From NCBI RefSeq assembly GCF_034006335.1, contig NZ_JAWDIQ010000001.1: a stretch of DNA of 64,000 nucleotides. The stretch is one strand, 5' to 3'. Numbering within the stretch: the stretch's first letter is position 1; each line of letters starts with the position of its first letter. This document shows positions 1 through 8,375 of the stretch, piece by piece. The notes beneath the pieces were generated by a model. It saw only the letters and a list, made by a program, of their open reading frames with translations, was not told the DNA's origin and ran no database searches. This stretch comes from Paracerasibacillus soli. GTDB taxonomy: Bacteria > Bacillota > Bacilli > Bacillales > Amphibacillaceae. A program made the translations under genes and the position numbers.

Positions 1-562
1 ACAGCAATCCAACAATTATTAGAAAAAACGAAAGATGAAATTTTAGCGCGTGTGGGCTCTTTCTTTTATGGTGTGGATGATGAAACATTGGAGAAAAAAG
101 CAGTATATTTATTGCGACAGCATAAAAAAATGATTGCAGTTGCCGAAAGTTTAACAGGTGGCAAATTTACAGAAAAAATTATTTCGGTAACGGGAGCATC
201 GGAAGTATGTCGTGGTGGTATTGTTTGTTATGATACGAAAGTTAAAAGAGATGTTGTTGGAGTGTCAGAAGAGACGATTCGAACAAAAGGGACAGTAAGT
301 GAAGCGTGCGCGAGTGAAATGGCAGCTAATATTAGAAGGTTATTAACTGCTAATATCGGCATGAGTTTTACAGGCGTGGCTGGTCCACAATCGATTGAAA
401 AATAAGCCGGTTGGGACAGTTTTCATCGGATTACATGATGATAAAGGTAATCACATCATCCAAGAGCATTTATTTACAGGCGATCGGGAGTCTATTAGAC
501 GAAAATCGGTATTAAAAGGTTTGGAAATCTTAATTCAATTTTTAAAGGATGAAAATAGATAG
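1..562 (+). CDS. cinA: CinA C-terminal part (nicotinamide-nucleotide amidase domain), 5' end outside window, one frameshift
   Basis: The reading frame is open from base 1, so the gene begins upstream of the window. What remains is the C-terminal CinA domain, which in this family deamidates nicotinamide mononucleotide. Visible family motifs are AESLTGGK and the SFTGVAGP region. The frame stops early at 405, but an extra A in the A-run near 396-400 explains this: removing it continues into a normal CinA tail ending at 562. The gene lies directly upstream of recA, as in Bacillus subtilis and many other bacteria, where cinA and recA are often co-transcribed. Here 170 bases separate them, and recA has its own putative SOS box. 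Confidence 0.9.
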
Positions 563-653
563 AATATCCATTTTAGTACGATGACCTAAGGGATTTTACT
601 ATTTTCGCTAGTGCAATTTATAATTTTAAGAGTAATATTACCTTGAAAATATA

Positions 654-667
654 AGAACGTTTATTCG
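654..667 (+). promoter_or_regulatory. Putative LexA (SOS) box upstream of recA
   Basis: The 14-bp sequence AGAACGTTTATTCG matches the Bacillus SOS consensus CGAAC-N4-GTTCG with two half-site mismatches. It lies about 70 bases before the recA start, the usual place for a LexA operator. The match is by eye. The presence of a lexA gene in the same window supports it. Confidence 0.5.
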
Positions 668-733
668 ATTAACACTTGGCATTTCAACAAAAATAAAGTA
701 TGATAGAGATAGATAAAAAGGAGGTTGTCTTCA

Positions 734-1775
734 TTGAGCGAAAGAAAACAGGCGCTAGATATGGCATTGAGACAAATAGAGAAACAGTTTGGTAAAGGTT
801 CGATTATGAAACTAGGAGAACAAGCCCATCAAAAATTAGCATCTACTCCAAGTGGTTCCCTTGCTCTTGACATTGCATTAGGAATAGGTGGTTATCCAAA
901 AGGTAGAGTAATTGAAATCTATGGACCTGAATCATCAGGTAAAACAACGGTAGCATTACATGCGATTGCAGAAGCACAAAGAAATGGTGGTCAAGCTGCA
1001 TTTATCGATGCTGAACATGCTTTAGATCCAACATATGCAAGAGCATTAGGTGTTAATATCGATGAATTACTTTTATCACAACCGGATACAGGTGAGCAAG
1101 CATTAGAAATAGCTGAAGCACTCGTTCGTAGTGGTGCAGTTGATATTGTTGTCATTGACTCTGTTGCGGCATTAGTTCCAAAAGCGGAAATTGAAGGTGA
1201 CATGGAGATGCGCATGTAGGATTACAAGCACGATTAATGTCACAGGCTCTTAGAAAACTATCAGGTGCAATTAATAAGTCGAAAACAACAGCAATCTTTA
1301 TTAACCAAATACGTGAAAAAGTTGGTGTTATGTTCGGTAATCAGAAACAACGCCAGGAGGACGTGCACTTAAATTCTATTCATCTATTAGACTAGAAGTA
1401 CGTCGTGCGGAAACATTAAAACAGGGAAATGATATGGTAGGTAACCGTGCTCGTATAAAAGTTGTGAAAAATAAAGTTGCCCCACCATTTAAGCAAGCAG
1501 AAGTCGATATCATGTATGGTGAAGGAATTTCAAGAGAAGGTGAGCTACTTGATATTGGCTCCGATCTTGATATCGTACAAAAAAGTGGTGCGTGGTATTC
1601 CTATGAAGGAGAGCGTCTCGGTCAGGGTAGAGAAAATGCAAAACAGTTTTTAAAAGAAAACCCTAAAATGACAGATGAAATTCATCACGCAATTAGAAAT
1701 CACTACAACCTAGACGATGAAGCAGAAAATGAAGCGGAAGATGCAAAATTAGAGCAAGAAACATTAGATGTATAA
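734..1775 (+). CDS. recA: RecA recombinase (two frameshifts in the sequence)
   Basis: RecA forms ATP-dependent filaments on single-stranded DNA, carries out strand exchange and stimulates LexA self-cleavage. The Walker A motif GPESSGKT is at about residues 64-71, and the N-terminus resembles B. subtilis RecA. I chose the TTG start at 734 because AAGGAGG ends nine bases upstream; a TTG at 725 would touch the ribosome binding site. Two single-base losses break the frame: a missing G near 1204 (expected GDMGDAHVG) and a missing C near 1342 (expected FGNPETTPGG). Repaired, the protein is 347 residues, typical for Bacillus, with an acidic C-terminus. A terminator follows. Confidence 0.96.
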
Positions 1776-1792
1776 TCTAATATACTTTTTAT

Positions 1793-1829
1793 AAGCCCTT
1801 TACATAAAATTTGTAGAGGGCTTTTCTTT
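1793..1829 (+). terminator. Rho-independent terminator after recA
   Basis: AAGCCCT and AGGGCTT arms form a stem followed by a T-rich stretch, 18 bases after the recA stop. Confidence 0.8.
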
Positions 1830-2063
1830 ATCATGACAGAATCATTCCTTGGAATAAAAATGTTCTCATCGTGTAAACATTGAAAAAGATGTCTACAATA
1901 TTAAATAGTTGTGACGTTTTCTTGACATTGGGTCATTTGAGATTTAAAATTAAAACTGTATAATTTTATATTTTATTATACAATGTGATTTTTATTCATG
2001 AATATGGTACATGCCGACAAATAATGAATGGTTACAAATTGATAGCAATAGGAGGTGAAATCG

Positions 2064-3630
2064 ATGGAAAAAACCGTCATCTCCATTTTGCTTCCCTTAA
2101 TTTTCTTGATCGGCGGTATAGTTGTTGGTTATCTAATTCGTAAATCGATAGCAGAGGCTAAAATTTCCAGTGCAGAAACGTTGGCAAAACAGATAATTGA
2201 AGAAGCAAATCGTAATGCTGAGGCTGCTAAAAGAGAAGCACTTCTTGAGGCAAAGGACGAAAACCATAAACTTCGTCAAGAAGCAGAACAAGAGCTTAGA
2301 GAACGAAGGTTTGAAGTACAAAAGCAAGAAAATCGCCTAATGCAAAAGGAGGAAACCCTGGACCGAAGAAGCGAAACGCTTGATAAGCGTGAACTTCTGT
2401 TGGAGAACAAAGAAACATCTCTAACTGAAAAACAACAACATATTGAAGAAATGGAAAGCAAAGTGGAAGCTCTACTAAATGAGCAGCAGATGAAGCTTGA
2501 GCGTATATCTGGCTATACGACAGACCAAGCGAGACAAGTTATTTTGCAACGCATTGAAAAGGAATTAAGACAAGAGTCAGCAGTAATGGTTAAAGAAGCG
2601 GAAAATCGTGCAAAAGAAGAAGCAGACAAAAAGGCGAAAAATATCCTTTCTTTAGCATTGCAACGCTGTGCAGCTGACCACGTTGCTGAGACTACTGTAT
2701 CGGTAGTTAATCTTCCAAATGATGAGATGAAGGGCCGAATTATTGGACGTGAAGGCCGAAACATCCGTACGTTAGAAACATTAACAGGAATCGATTTAAT
2801 TATCGACGATACACCTGAGGCAGTCATTTTATCAGGCTTTGATCCTATTCGCCGAGAAATTGCTCGAATAGCTTTAGAAAAGCTTGTACAAGATGGCCGT
2901 ATCCATCCTGCGAGAATTGAGGAAATGGTGGATAAAGCCCGTCGGGAAGTAGACGAGCATATCCGGGAAGTAGGAGAGGAAACAACATTTGAAGTTGGGG
3001 TACATGGTCTCCATCCGGATTTAGTTAAAATACTTGGACGCCTAAAATATCGTACAAGCTATGGTCAAAATGTCTTAAAACATTCGACGGAAGTTGCATA
3101 TCTAGCAGGTTTACTAGCTGCTGAATTAGGTGAAGATGAATCATTGGCAAGACGTGCTGGGTTACTCCATGATATTGGTAAAGCAATCGATCATGAAGTA
3201 GAAGGAAGTCATGTTGAAATCGGTAAAGAACTTGCAATGAAGTATAAAGAACACGAAGTCGTGATTAATGCAATTGCTTCCCATCACGGTGATGAAGAGC
3301 CTACGTCTACTATATCTGTTCTAGTGGCAGCAGCAGATGCACTTTCAGCTGCAAGACCAGGAGCGAGAAGTGAGACACTTGAGAATTACATCAAACGTCT
3401 AGAAAAACTAGAAGAGATATCTGAATCATTTGCTGGTGTAGAAAAATCGTATGCTATTCAAGCAGGTAGGGAGATTCGCATTATCGTAAAACCAGGAAGA
3501 AATTGACGATATCGCATCGATTCATATTGCAAGAGATATAAGGAAACGAATTGAAAGTGAATTGAATTATCCAGGTCATATTAAAGTGACCGTTATTCGA
3601 GAAACAAGAGCAGTTGAATATGCAAAATAA
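2064..3630 (+). CDS. rny: Ribonuclease Y (one frameshift near the 3' end)
   Basis: RNase Y is the membrane-bound endoribonuclease that starts mRNA decay in Firmicutes. The order is an N-terminal membrane segment (about residues 5-25), a long charged coiled coil to about 195, a KH RNA-binding domain with IIGREGRNIR, then an HD domain with the HDIGKAIDHE metal motif. The ATG at 2064 is chosen because AGGAGG lies just before it; the GTG at 2055 overlaps that site. An extra G near 3497 ends the frame at 3506; without it the protein continues to 3630 and is 521 residues, the normal length. Downstream YmcA (6976) belongs to the RicA-RicF-RicT complex, which is known to influence RNase Y cleavage. 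Confidence 0.96.
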
Positions 3631-3663
3631 AAGCGAAGCGATGTCTTCGCTTTTATTTATTTT
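3628..3663 (+). terminator. Terminator after rny
   Basis: The inverted repeat AAAAGCGAAG / CTTCGCTTTT starts at the rny stop codon and is followed by a T-rich tract. Confidence 0.85.
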
Positions 3664-3726
3664 TAGGCTTATTGTTTTCTTCAAGGGATAGATGGCTAGT
3701 ATATGACCTATTACACTAAATACTCA

Positions 3727-3899
3727 AACTGTCTAGTAGTGCTAGGTTGTTTTTCGCTACGGACCGTCGCTTTCTGTGGGCAACGTCGGCATACCCCAGT
3801 GTTGGGGCAAGGCTGTGCCCGCGGAAAGCGAAGTATTCTGCCGAAGCGATGTTAGCAAGCTAATTAAGTTTAAAGACAAATTTTCACTACTGAACAGCT
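3727..3899. repeat. GC-rich nested palindrome with imperfect terminal inverted repeats (MITE-like element)
   Basis: This stretch fills most of the 390-base gap between rny and ymdB. Its ends are imperfect inverted repeats: CTGTCTAGTAGTG at 3729-3741 against CACTACTGAACAG at 3885-3897, 11 of 13 matching. Inside is a second stem (about 3755-3763 with 3841-3849), then a 15-bp stem (3768-3782 with 3816-3830, G-U pairs allowed), then CCCCA/TGGGG (3794-3798 with 3803-3807). It is clearly more GC-rich than its surroundings and has no ORF. That architecture fits a non-autonomous transposable element or REP-like repeat. No second copy occurs in the window and I see no clear target duplication. Confidence 0.6.
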
Positions 3900-4026
3900 T
3901 AGGTCAACGGTGACAATTCAATGTAATAAAATAACAAGAATATATCGATTTAAGTAAAATGTCTTTGACATCACAGTTTGAATATGAAACACTAATAGTA
4001 AAATTAGAAAAGAATGAGGAATTACA

Positions 4027-4822
4027 ATGAAAATATTATTTATCGGTGATGTAGTAGGATCACCTGGAAGAGAAATGGTACAACAGTACCTACCAAAAAT
4101 TAAAGAAAAATACCGTCCACATGTTACGATAGTAAATGGAGAAAATGCAGCAGCTGGAAAGGGAATTACGGAAAAGATTTACAAGCAATTTCTCGATGGG
4201 GTGCCCAAGTTGTGACAATGGGAAATCACACATGGGATAAAAAAGAAATCTTCGAATTTATAGATGATGCAAAGTATTTAATTCGCCCCGCTAACTTTCC
4301 AGCAAATAATCCGGGTAAAGGACTTGTATTTATAAATGTGAATGGTGTAGAAGTGGCAGTTATTAATCTGCAAGGTAGGACATTTTTGCCAGCGATTGAA
4401 GATCCTTTTACAATGATTGATACGCTCATTCAACAAGCTAAGAAAAGAACAAATATTATATTTGTTGATTTTCACGCTGAAGCGACAAGTGAAAAGCAGG
4501 CTTTAGGCTGGTATGTAGACGGAAGGGCAAGTGCAGTTGTAGGAACACACACGCACACACAAACAGCAGATAATCGAATTTTGCCAAAAGGAACAGCCTA
4601 TATTACAGATGTTGGTATGACCGGGCCATACGATGGAATATTAGGGATGCAAAGAGAGGCAGTATTAAAAAGATTTTTAACTAATTTACCAGTTCGTTTT
4701 GAAGTAGATAAAGATGGTAGGCACAATTAAATGCATTTTTAGTTACAATTGATGATAAAGCAGGCCGTGCTTTGGATACAAAAAGAGTAATGATTAATGA
4801 TGATCATCCATTTTTAATTTGA
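4027..4822 (+). CDS. ymdB: YmdB-type metallophosphoesterase / 2',3'-cyclic-nucleotide phosphodiesterase (two frameshifts)
   Basis: YmdB is a dinuclear-metal phosphodiesterase that affects biofilm and motility decisions in B. subtilis. Metal-binding motifs are visible in order: GDVVGSPGR at the start, NGENAA, MGNHTWD, and THTHTQT near residue 175. The frame breaks near 4200 (one base missing in a G-run before GAQVVTMGNH) and near 4716 (a missing G before the AQLNAFLVTID tail). Repaired length is 265 residues, normal for the family. It sits between rny and spoVS exactly as in B. subtilis, apart from the palindromic element upstream. Confidence 0.95.
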
Positions 4823-4928
4823 GTATTTGAATTTTTAGATATTTTCCTTCATAATAAAGGTAATAAGGTATCATCTCCAGGAATATAGTAGCAATAGAAC
4901 TACAATAGTAAATGAGGAGGTACTAGTA

Positions 4929-5189
4929 ATGGACATATTAAAAGTGTCAGCTAAATCAAATCCAAATTCAGTAGCAGGAGCACTTGCAAATGTATTACGT
5001 GAACGCGGCTCAGCAGAAATACAGGCAATCGGTGCGGGTGCTTTAAACCAAGCCGTAAAAGCAGTAGCTATTGCAAGAGGATTCGTAGCACCAAGTGGTG
5101 TTGATTTAATTTGTATTCCGGCCTTTACTGATATTATGATTGAGAATGAAGAACGGACTGCAATTAAATTAATTGTAGAACCAAGATAA
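4929..5189 (+). CDS. spoVS: Stage V sporulation protein S
   Basis: An intact 86-residue protein beginning MDILKVSAKSNPNS and containing the conserved AIARGFVAPSG segment of SpoVS. The family is a small, highly conserved nucleic-acid-binding (Alba-like) protein needed for spore coat assembly and proper septation timing. It has the strong ribosome binding site GAGGAGG and its own terminator, so it is probably transcribed alone. Position after ymdB is conserved across Bacillus. Confidence 0.96.
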   Translation: MDILKVSAKSNPNSVAGALANVLRERGSAEIQAIGAGALNQAVKAVAIARGFVAPSGVDLICIPAFTDIMIENEERTAIKLIVEPR

Positions 5190-5207
5190 GATAATATAAT
5201 TTTTACA

Positions 5208-5240
5208 TAGCGTTGCGTACATACGCAACGCTATTTTTTT
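5208..5240 (+). terminator. Terminator after spoVS
   Basis: AGCGTTGCGT / ACGCAACGCT is a perfect 10-bp stem with a four-base loop, followed by seven T. Confidence 0.92.
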
Positions 5241-5405
5241 GAAACGAGTACAAAGTGACAAATTTACGAATTTCTTAGCAGTTGGTAAATAGTTTTTATT
5301 TGCGCTTGTATACTACTGTTGTTAAATTTATGTAAAGGCTTTATACTGTAATAATGTATACGTCTGTCTATTTAAGCAGAAAGAAATGAGAAAGGAGATA
5401 GAATA

Positions 5406-6968
5406 ATGAATGAACAACAAAGAAAAGCGCAAGCACAAATTAAACAGGTGACTTCCTTGGACAGAAAATCCAATCAGGACAAACCGTTATCTGAAAAAAC
5501 AACTGCTGACTTTGCGAAATACTTTGAAAGTACATATCAACCACCTGATATAAAGAAAGCGAGAAAACGTGGTCGTGAAAAAGTAGAAGTTCATTACGAC
5601 TTTGAGATTCCGAAAGATATGCAAGCTATTGGGCAAGGTAAGAAATTTTTAATTCGTACATATGGTTGTCAAATGAATGAACATGATACCGAAGTAATGG
5701 CAGGAATTCTATCGGACATGGGTTATGAGTCGACAACAGAAACAGAAGAAGCTGACATCATTTTATTAAATACATGTGCCATTCGTGAAAACGCTGAAAA
5801 TAAAGTCTTTGGAGAAATAGGACATTTAAAACCACTGAAATTAGAAAAGCCGGATCTAATAGTTGGAGTATGTGGATGTATGTCTCAGCAAGAATCTGTT
5901 GTTAACCGCATCATGCAAAAACACCAACATGTTGATCTTATCTTTGGTACACATAATATTCATCGTTTACCACATCTTGTAAAAGAAGCAATGTTTAGTA
6001 AAGCACAAGTTGTAGAAGTGTGGTCGAAAGAAGGAGATATCATTGAGAATCTTCCGAAGGTTCGCCAAGGTAAAATTAAAGCATGGGTGAACATTATGTA
6101 TGGGTGTGATAAATTCTGTACATATTGTATTGTACCGATGACACGTGGAAAAGAGCGGAGCCGTCGTCCTGAAGATATTATTCAAGAAGTGCGACATTTA
6201 GCATCGCAAGGTTATCAAGAAGTGACATTACTTGGCCAAAACGTGAATGCATATGGGAAAGACTTCGAGGATATGGACTATACATTTGGTGATCTCATGA
6301 ATGACATGCATAAAATTGATATACCACGAGTCCGTTTTACAACATCACATCCAAGGGATTTTGATGATCACTTAATTGAAGTGCTAGCACAAGGTGGCAA
6401 TTTGTTGGATCATATTCATTTACCAGTCCAATCAGGAAGTAGTGAAGTTTTACGAAGAATGAATCGTAAATATACGCGTGAAGATTATTTGGAACTTGTA
6501 CGTAAAATCCGTCAGGCAATACCTAATGCGACATTAACAACAGATATTATTGTCGGGTTTCCTAACGAGACCGCAGAACAATTCGAAGAAACAATGACGT
6601 TGATGGAAGAAGTTGGTTTTGAAGCAGCATACACGTTCATCTACTCACCAAGAGAAGGAACTCCTGCAGCTGCTAGAAAAGATGATGTATCTGAAGAAAC
6701 GAAGAAACAACGATTATATCGTTTAAATGAATTGGTCAATAAACAATCAGCGGAAGCGATGAAAAGTTATGCAGGTAAAACCGTCAAAGTATTAGTGGAA
6801 GGCGAAAGTAAAAGGGATCCGGATGTTTTGGCTGGATATACTGAAAAAAGTAAACTTGTAAACTTTAAAGGTCCAAAATCTGCAATCGGGAAAATTGTAG
6901 AAGTGAAAATAACAGAAGCAAAAACTTGGTCTCTTGATGGTGTAATGGTAGAAATACAGTTGAGGTGA
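5406..6968 (+). CDS. miaB: MiaB, tRNA-2-methylthio-N6-isopentenyladenosine synthase
   Basis: An intact 520-residue radical-SAM methylthiotransferase that adds the 2-methylthio group to i6A37 of tRNA. The isopentenyl group is installed by MiaA, also in this window. The N-terminal cluster-binding domain begins at RTYGCQMNEHDTE (about residue 84), with further cysteines in NTCAIRE and GVCGCM. The radical-SAM motif is CDKFCTYCIV (about residue 235), followed by a C-terminal TRAM domain. The N-terminal 80-residue extension is usual for Bacillus MiaB. The stop codon lies just before ymcA, suggesting co-transcription. Confidence 0.97.
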   Translation: MNEQQRKAQAQIKQVTSLDRKSNQDKPLSEKTTADFAKYFESTYQPPDIKKARKRGREKVEVHYDFEIPKDMQAIGQGKKFLIRTYGCQMNEHDTEVMAGILSDMGYESTTETEEADIILLNTCAIRENAENKVFGEIGHLKPLKLEKPDLIVGVCGCMSQQESVVNRIMQKHQHVDLIFGTHNIHRLPHLVKEAMFSKAQVVEVWSKEGDIIENLPKVRQGKIKAWVNIMYGCDKFCTYCIVPMTRGKERSRRPEDIIQEVRHLASQGYQEVTLLGQNVNAYGKDFEDMDYTFGDLMNDMHKIDIPRVRFTTSHPRDFDDHLIEVLAQGGNLLDHIHLPVQSGSSEVLRRMNRKYTREDYLELVRKIRQAIPNATLTTDIIVGFPNETAEQFEETMTLMEEVGFEAAYTFIYSPREGTPAAARKDDVSEETKKQRLYRLNELVNKQSAEAMKSYAGKTVKVLVEGESKRDPDVLAGYTEKSKLVNFKGPKSAIGKIVEVKITEAKTWSLDGVMVEIQLR

Positions 6969-6975
6969 ACTAACA

Positions 6976-7401
6976 ATGGCAGAATACACACGTAAAGAAG
7001 TGCTTGACGAAGCAAAGAAACTGGCAAAAATGCTTGCTAATATAGATGAAATTAATCGTTTTAAGCAAGTGGAAGCAAAAATCAATGGAAATAGAAAAGT
7101 TCAACTTTATATTTCACAAATTAAAGCATTACAAAAACAAGCGGTTAACTTACAAGCATATGGGAAGCAAGAAGCACTAAAAAAGGTAGAAACAGAATTA
7201 GATCGCTTACAAACAGAATTAGATGATATTCCGGTAGTACAGGAATTTAAAGATACACAGACGGCAGTAAATGATGTGTTACAACTTATAACTGGTACAA
7301 TTGCGCGAGAAGTAACAAATGATGTAATTGAATCTACAGGTGGCAGTGTACTAAGAGGAGAAACAGGATCAAAATTACAAAATCCAACAACGTGTAGTTG
7401 A
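6976..7401 (+). CDS. ymcA: YmcA/RicA family regulator
   Basis: A 141-residue helical protein, seven bases after miaB. In B. subtilis YmcA (RicA) forms an iron-sulfur-containing complex with YlbF (RicF) and YaaT (RicT). The complex promotes RNase Y-dependent mRNA processing and is needed for competence, sporulation and biofilm formation. Evidence is length, conserved position between miaB and cotE, and the KVQLYISQIKALQKQAVNL core. The C-terminal NPTTCS keeps a cysteine, a plausible cluster ligand. Start ATG follows GAGGTGA. Confidence 0.93.
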   Translation: MAEYTRKEVLDEAKKLAKMLANIDEINRFKQVEAKINGNRKVQLYISQIKALQKQAVNLQAYGKQEALKKVETELDRLQTELDDIPVVQEFKDTQTAVNDVLQLITGTIAREVTNDVIESTGGSVLRGETGSKLQNPTTCS

Positions 7402-7420
7402 GTGTTGAAGAGAATAATAA

Positions 7421-7467
7421 GGTTGGGACGAAAGAAGGATAATCTTTTTACGTCCCTGCCTTTTTTC
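7421..7467 (+). terminator. Terminator after ymcA
   Basis: GGGACG / CGTCCC stem plus a T6 run. It has the same general look as the terminators near 42090 and 48097. Confidence 0.75.
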
Positions 7468-7601
7468 ATTCTTTTTTCTTCATGCATATAATGAAAAAGA
7501 TTCCTTGTTTCGAAAACTTCTCTACATTTCATCTTTAGTTATGCACTTTAGGTATTTGTCTTGCATAAACTGACTATGAAAAAGGAGGAGGTAGTGTAAT
7601 T

Positions 7602-8174
7602 ATGAGTTTCTTAGATAAGGATTATCGGGAAATTATAACGAAAGCAGTATGTGGTAAAGGTAAAAAGTTCACACAGACAACTCATTCTGTTACACCATCA
7701 CATAGACCGTCAAGTATTTTAGGATGTTGGGTTATAAACCATTTATATAACGCCAAGAAAAAATCAAAAGATACGGTAGAAGTCAATGGAAGTTATGACA
7801 TCAACATTTGGTATTCGTATAATGACAATACGAAAACAGAAGTTATAACTGAAAGGGTCACGTATTGTGATGTTATTCCACTAGCTATTCGGGATGAGCA
7901 TTGTATTAATGATGATTATGATGTAATTTGTAAGGTTACACAACAGCCAAATTGCTTAGAATGTAGCATATCTAAAAAAGGGCATAAGATAAATGTTGAT
8001 ATTGAACGTGAGTTCCTAGTGCAAGTTATCGGTGAAACGAAAATTTATGTTAAAGTGGACCCGAAAGGACATAAATATGCTGATGACGAAGATGAGGTTT
8101 GGGATTTTGCAGTTACAGATGAAGAACTTTCAGAAGTAAATCCAGATTTTCTTAAAACAGACAATAAAGATTAA
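7602..8174 (+). CDS. cotE: Spore coat morphogenetic protein CotE
   Basis: An intact 190-residue protein matching CotE, the organiser of the outer spore coat that is recruited by SpoIVA/SafA-dependent layers. Recognisable segments are YREIITKAVCGKGKKF near the N-terminus, ILGCWVINH, VNGSYDINIWYSY, and an acidic C-terminal tail (DDEDEVWDFAVTDEEL). ATG at 7602 follows AAGGAGGAGG. It has its own upstream gap and a strong terminator, consistent with sporulation-specific monocistronic expression. Confidence 0.95.
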   Translation: MSFLDKDYREIITKAVCGKGKKFTQTTHSVTPSHRPSSILGCWVINHLYNAKKKSKDTVEVNGSYDINIWYSYNDNTKTEVITERVTYCDVIPLAIRDEHCINDDYDVICKVTQQPNCLECSISKKGHKINVDIEREFLVQVIGETKIYVKVDPKGHKYADDEDEVWDFAVTDEELSEVNPDFLKTDNKD

Positions 8175-8176
8175 CG

Positions 8177-8214
8177 GCTTTGCGGGAGAATTGCCCTCTC
8201 GCAAAGCTTTTTTT
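8177..8214 (+). terminator. Terminator after cotE
   Basis: GCTTTGCGGGAG and CTCTCGCAAAGC form a nearly perfect stem followed by T7. Confidence 0.9.
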
Positions 8215-8375
8215 ATTTTATTTGTTCAATCTCACATCAATGATGAGCCAAGTTTGAAATGCGTATTGTCCGATTCATGATAAGAAGGCATACTAATGCT
8301 ATTGTTTTATAATAAACTTCTATTGTCGATTTATGTTATAATTACCTCATAATACTATTTTTTGGGGGATACAAA

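Noticed and set aside
734..1775. Programmed ribosomal frameshifting or an intein/intron in recA
   Set aside because: The two breaks are plain single-base losses with no slippery heptamer, stem or inserted sequence, and relatives have an uninterrupted recA.
7107..7532. 141-codon ORF antisense to ymcA
   Set aside because: Overlaps a conserved gene and its terminator on the opposite strand; no site or family evidence.
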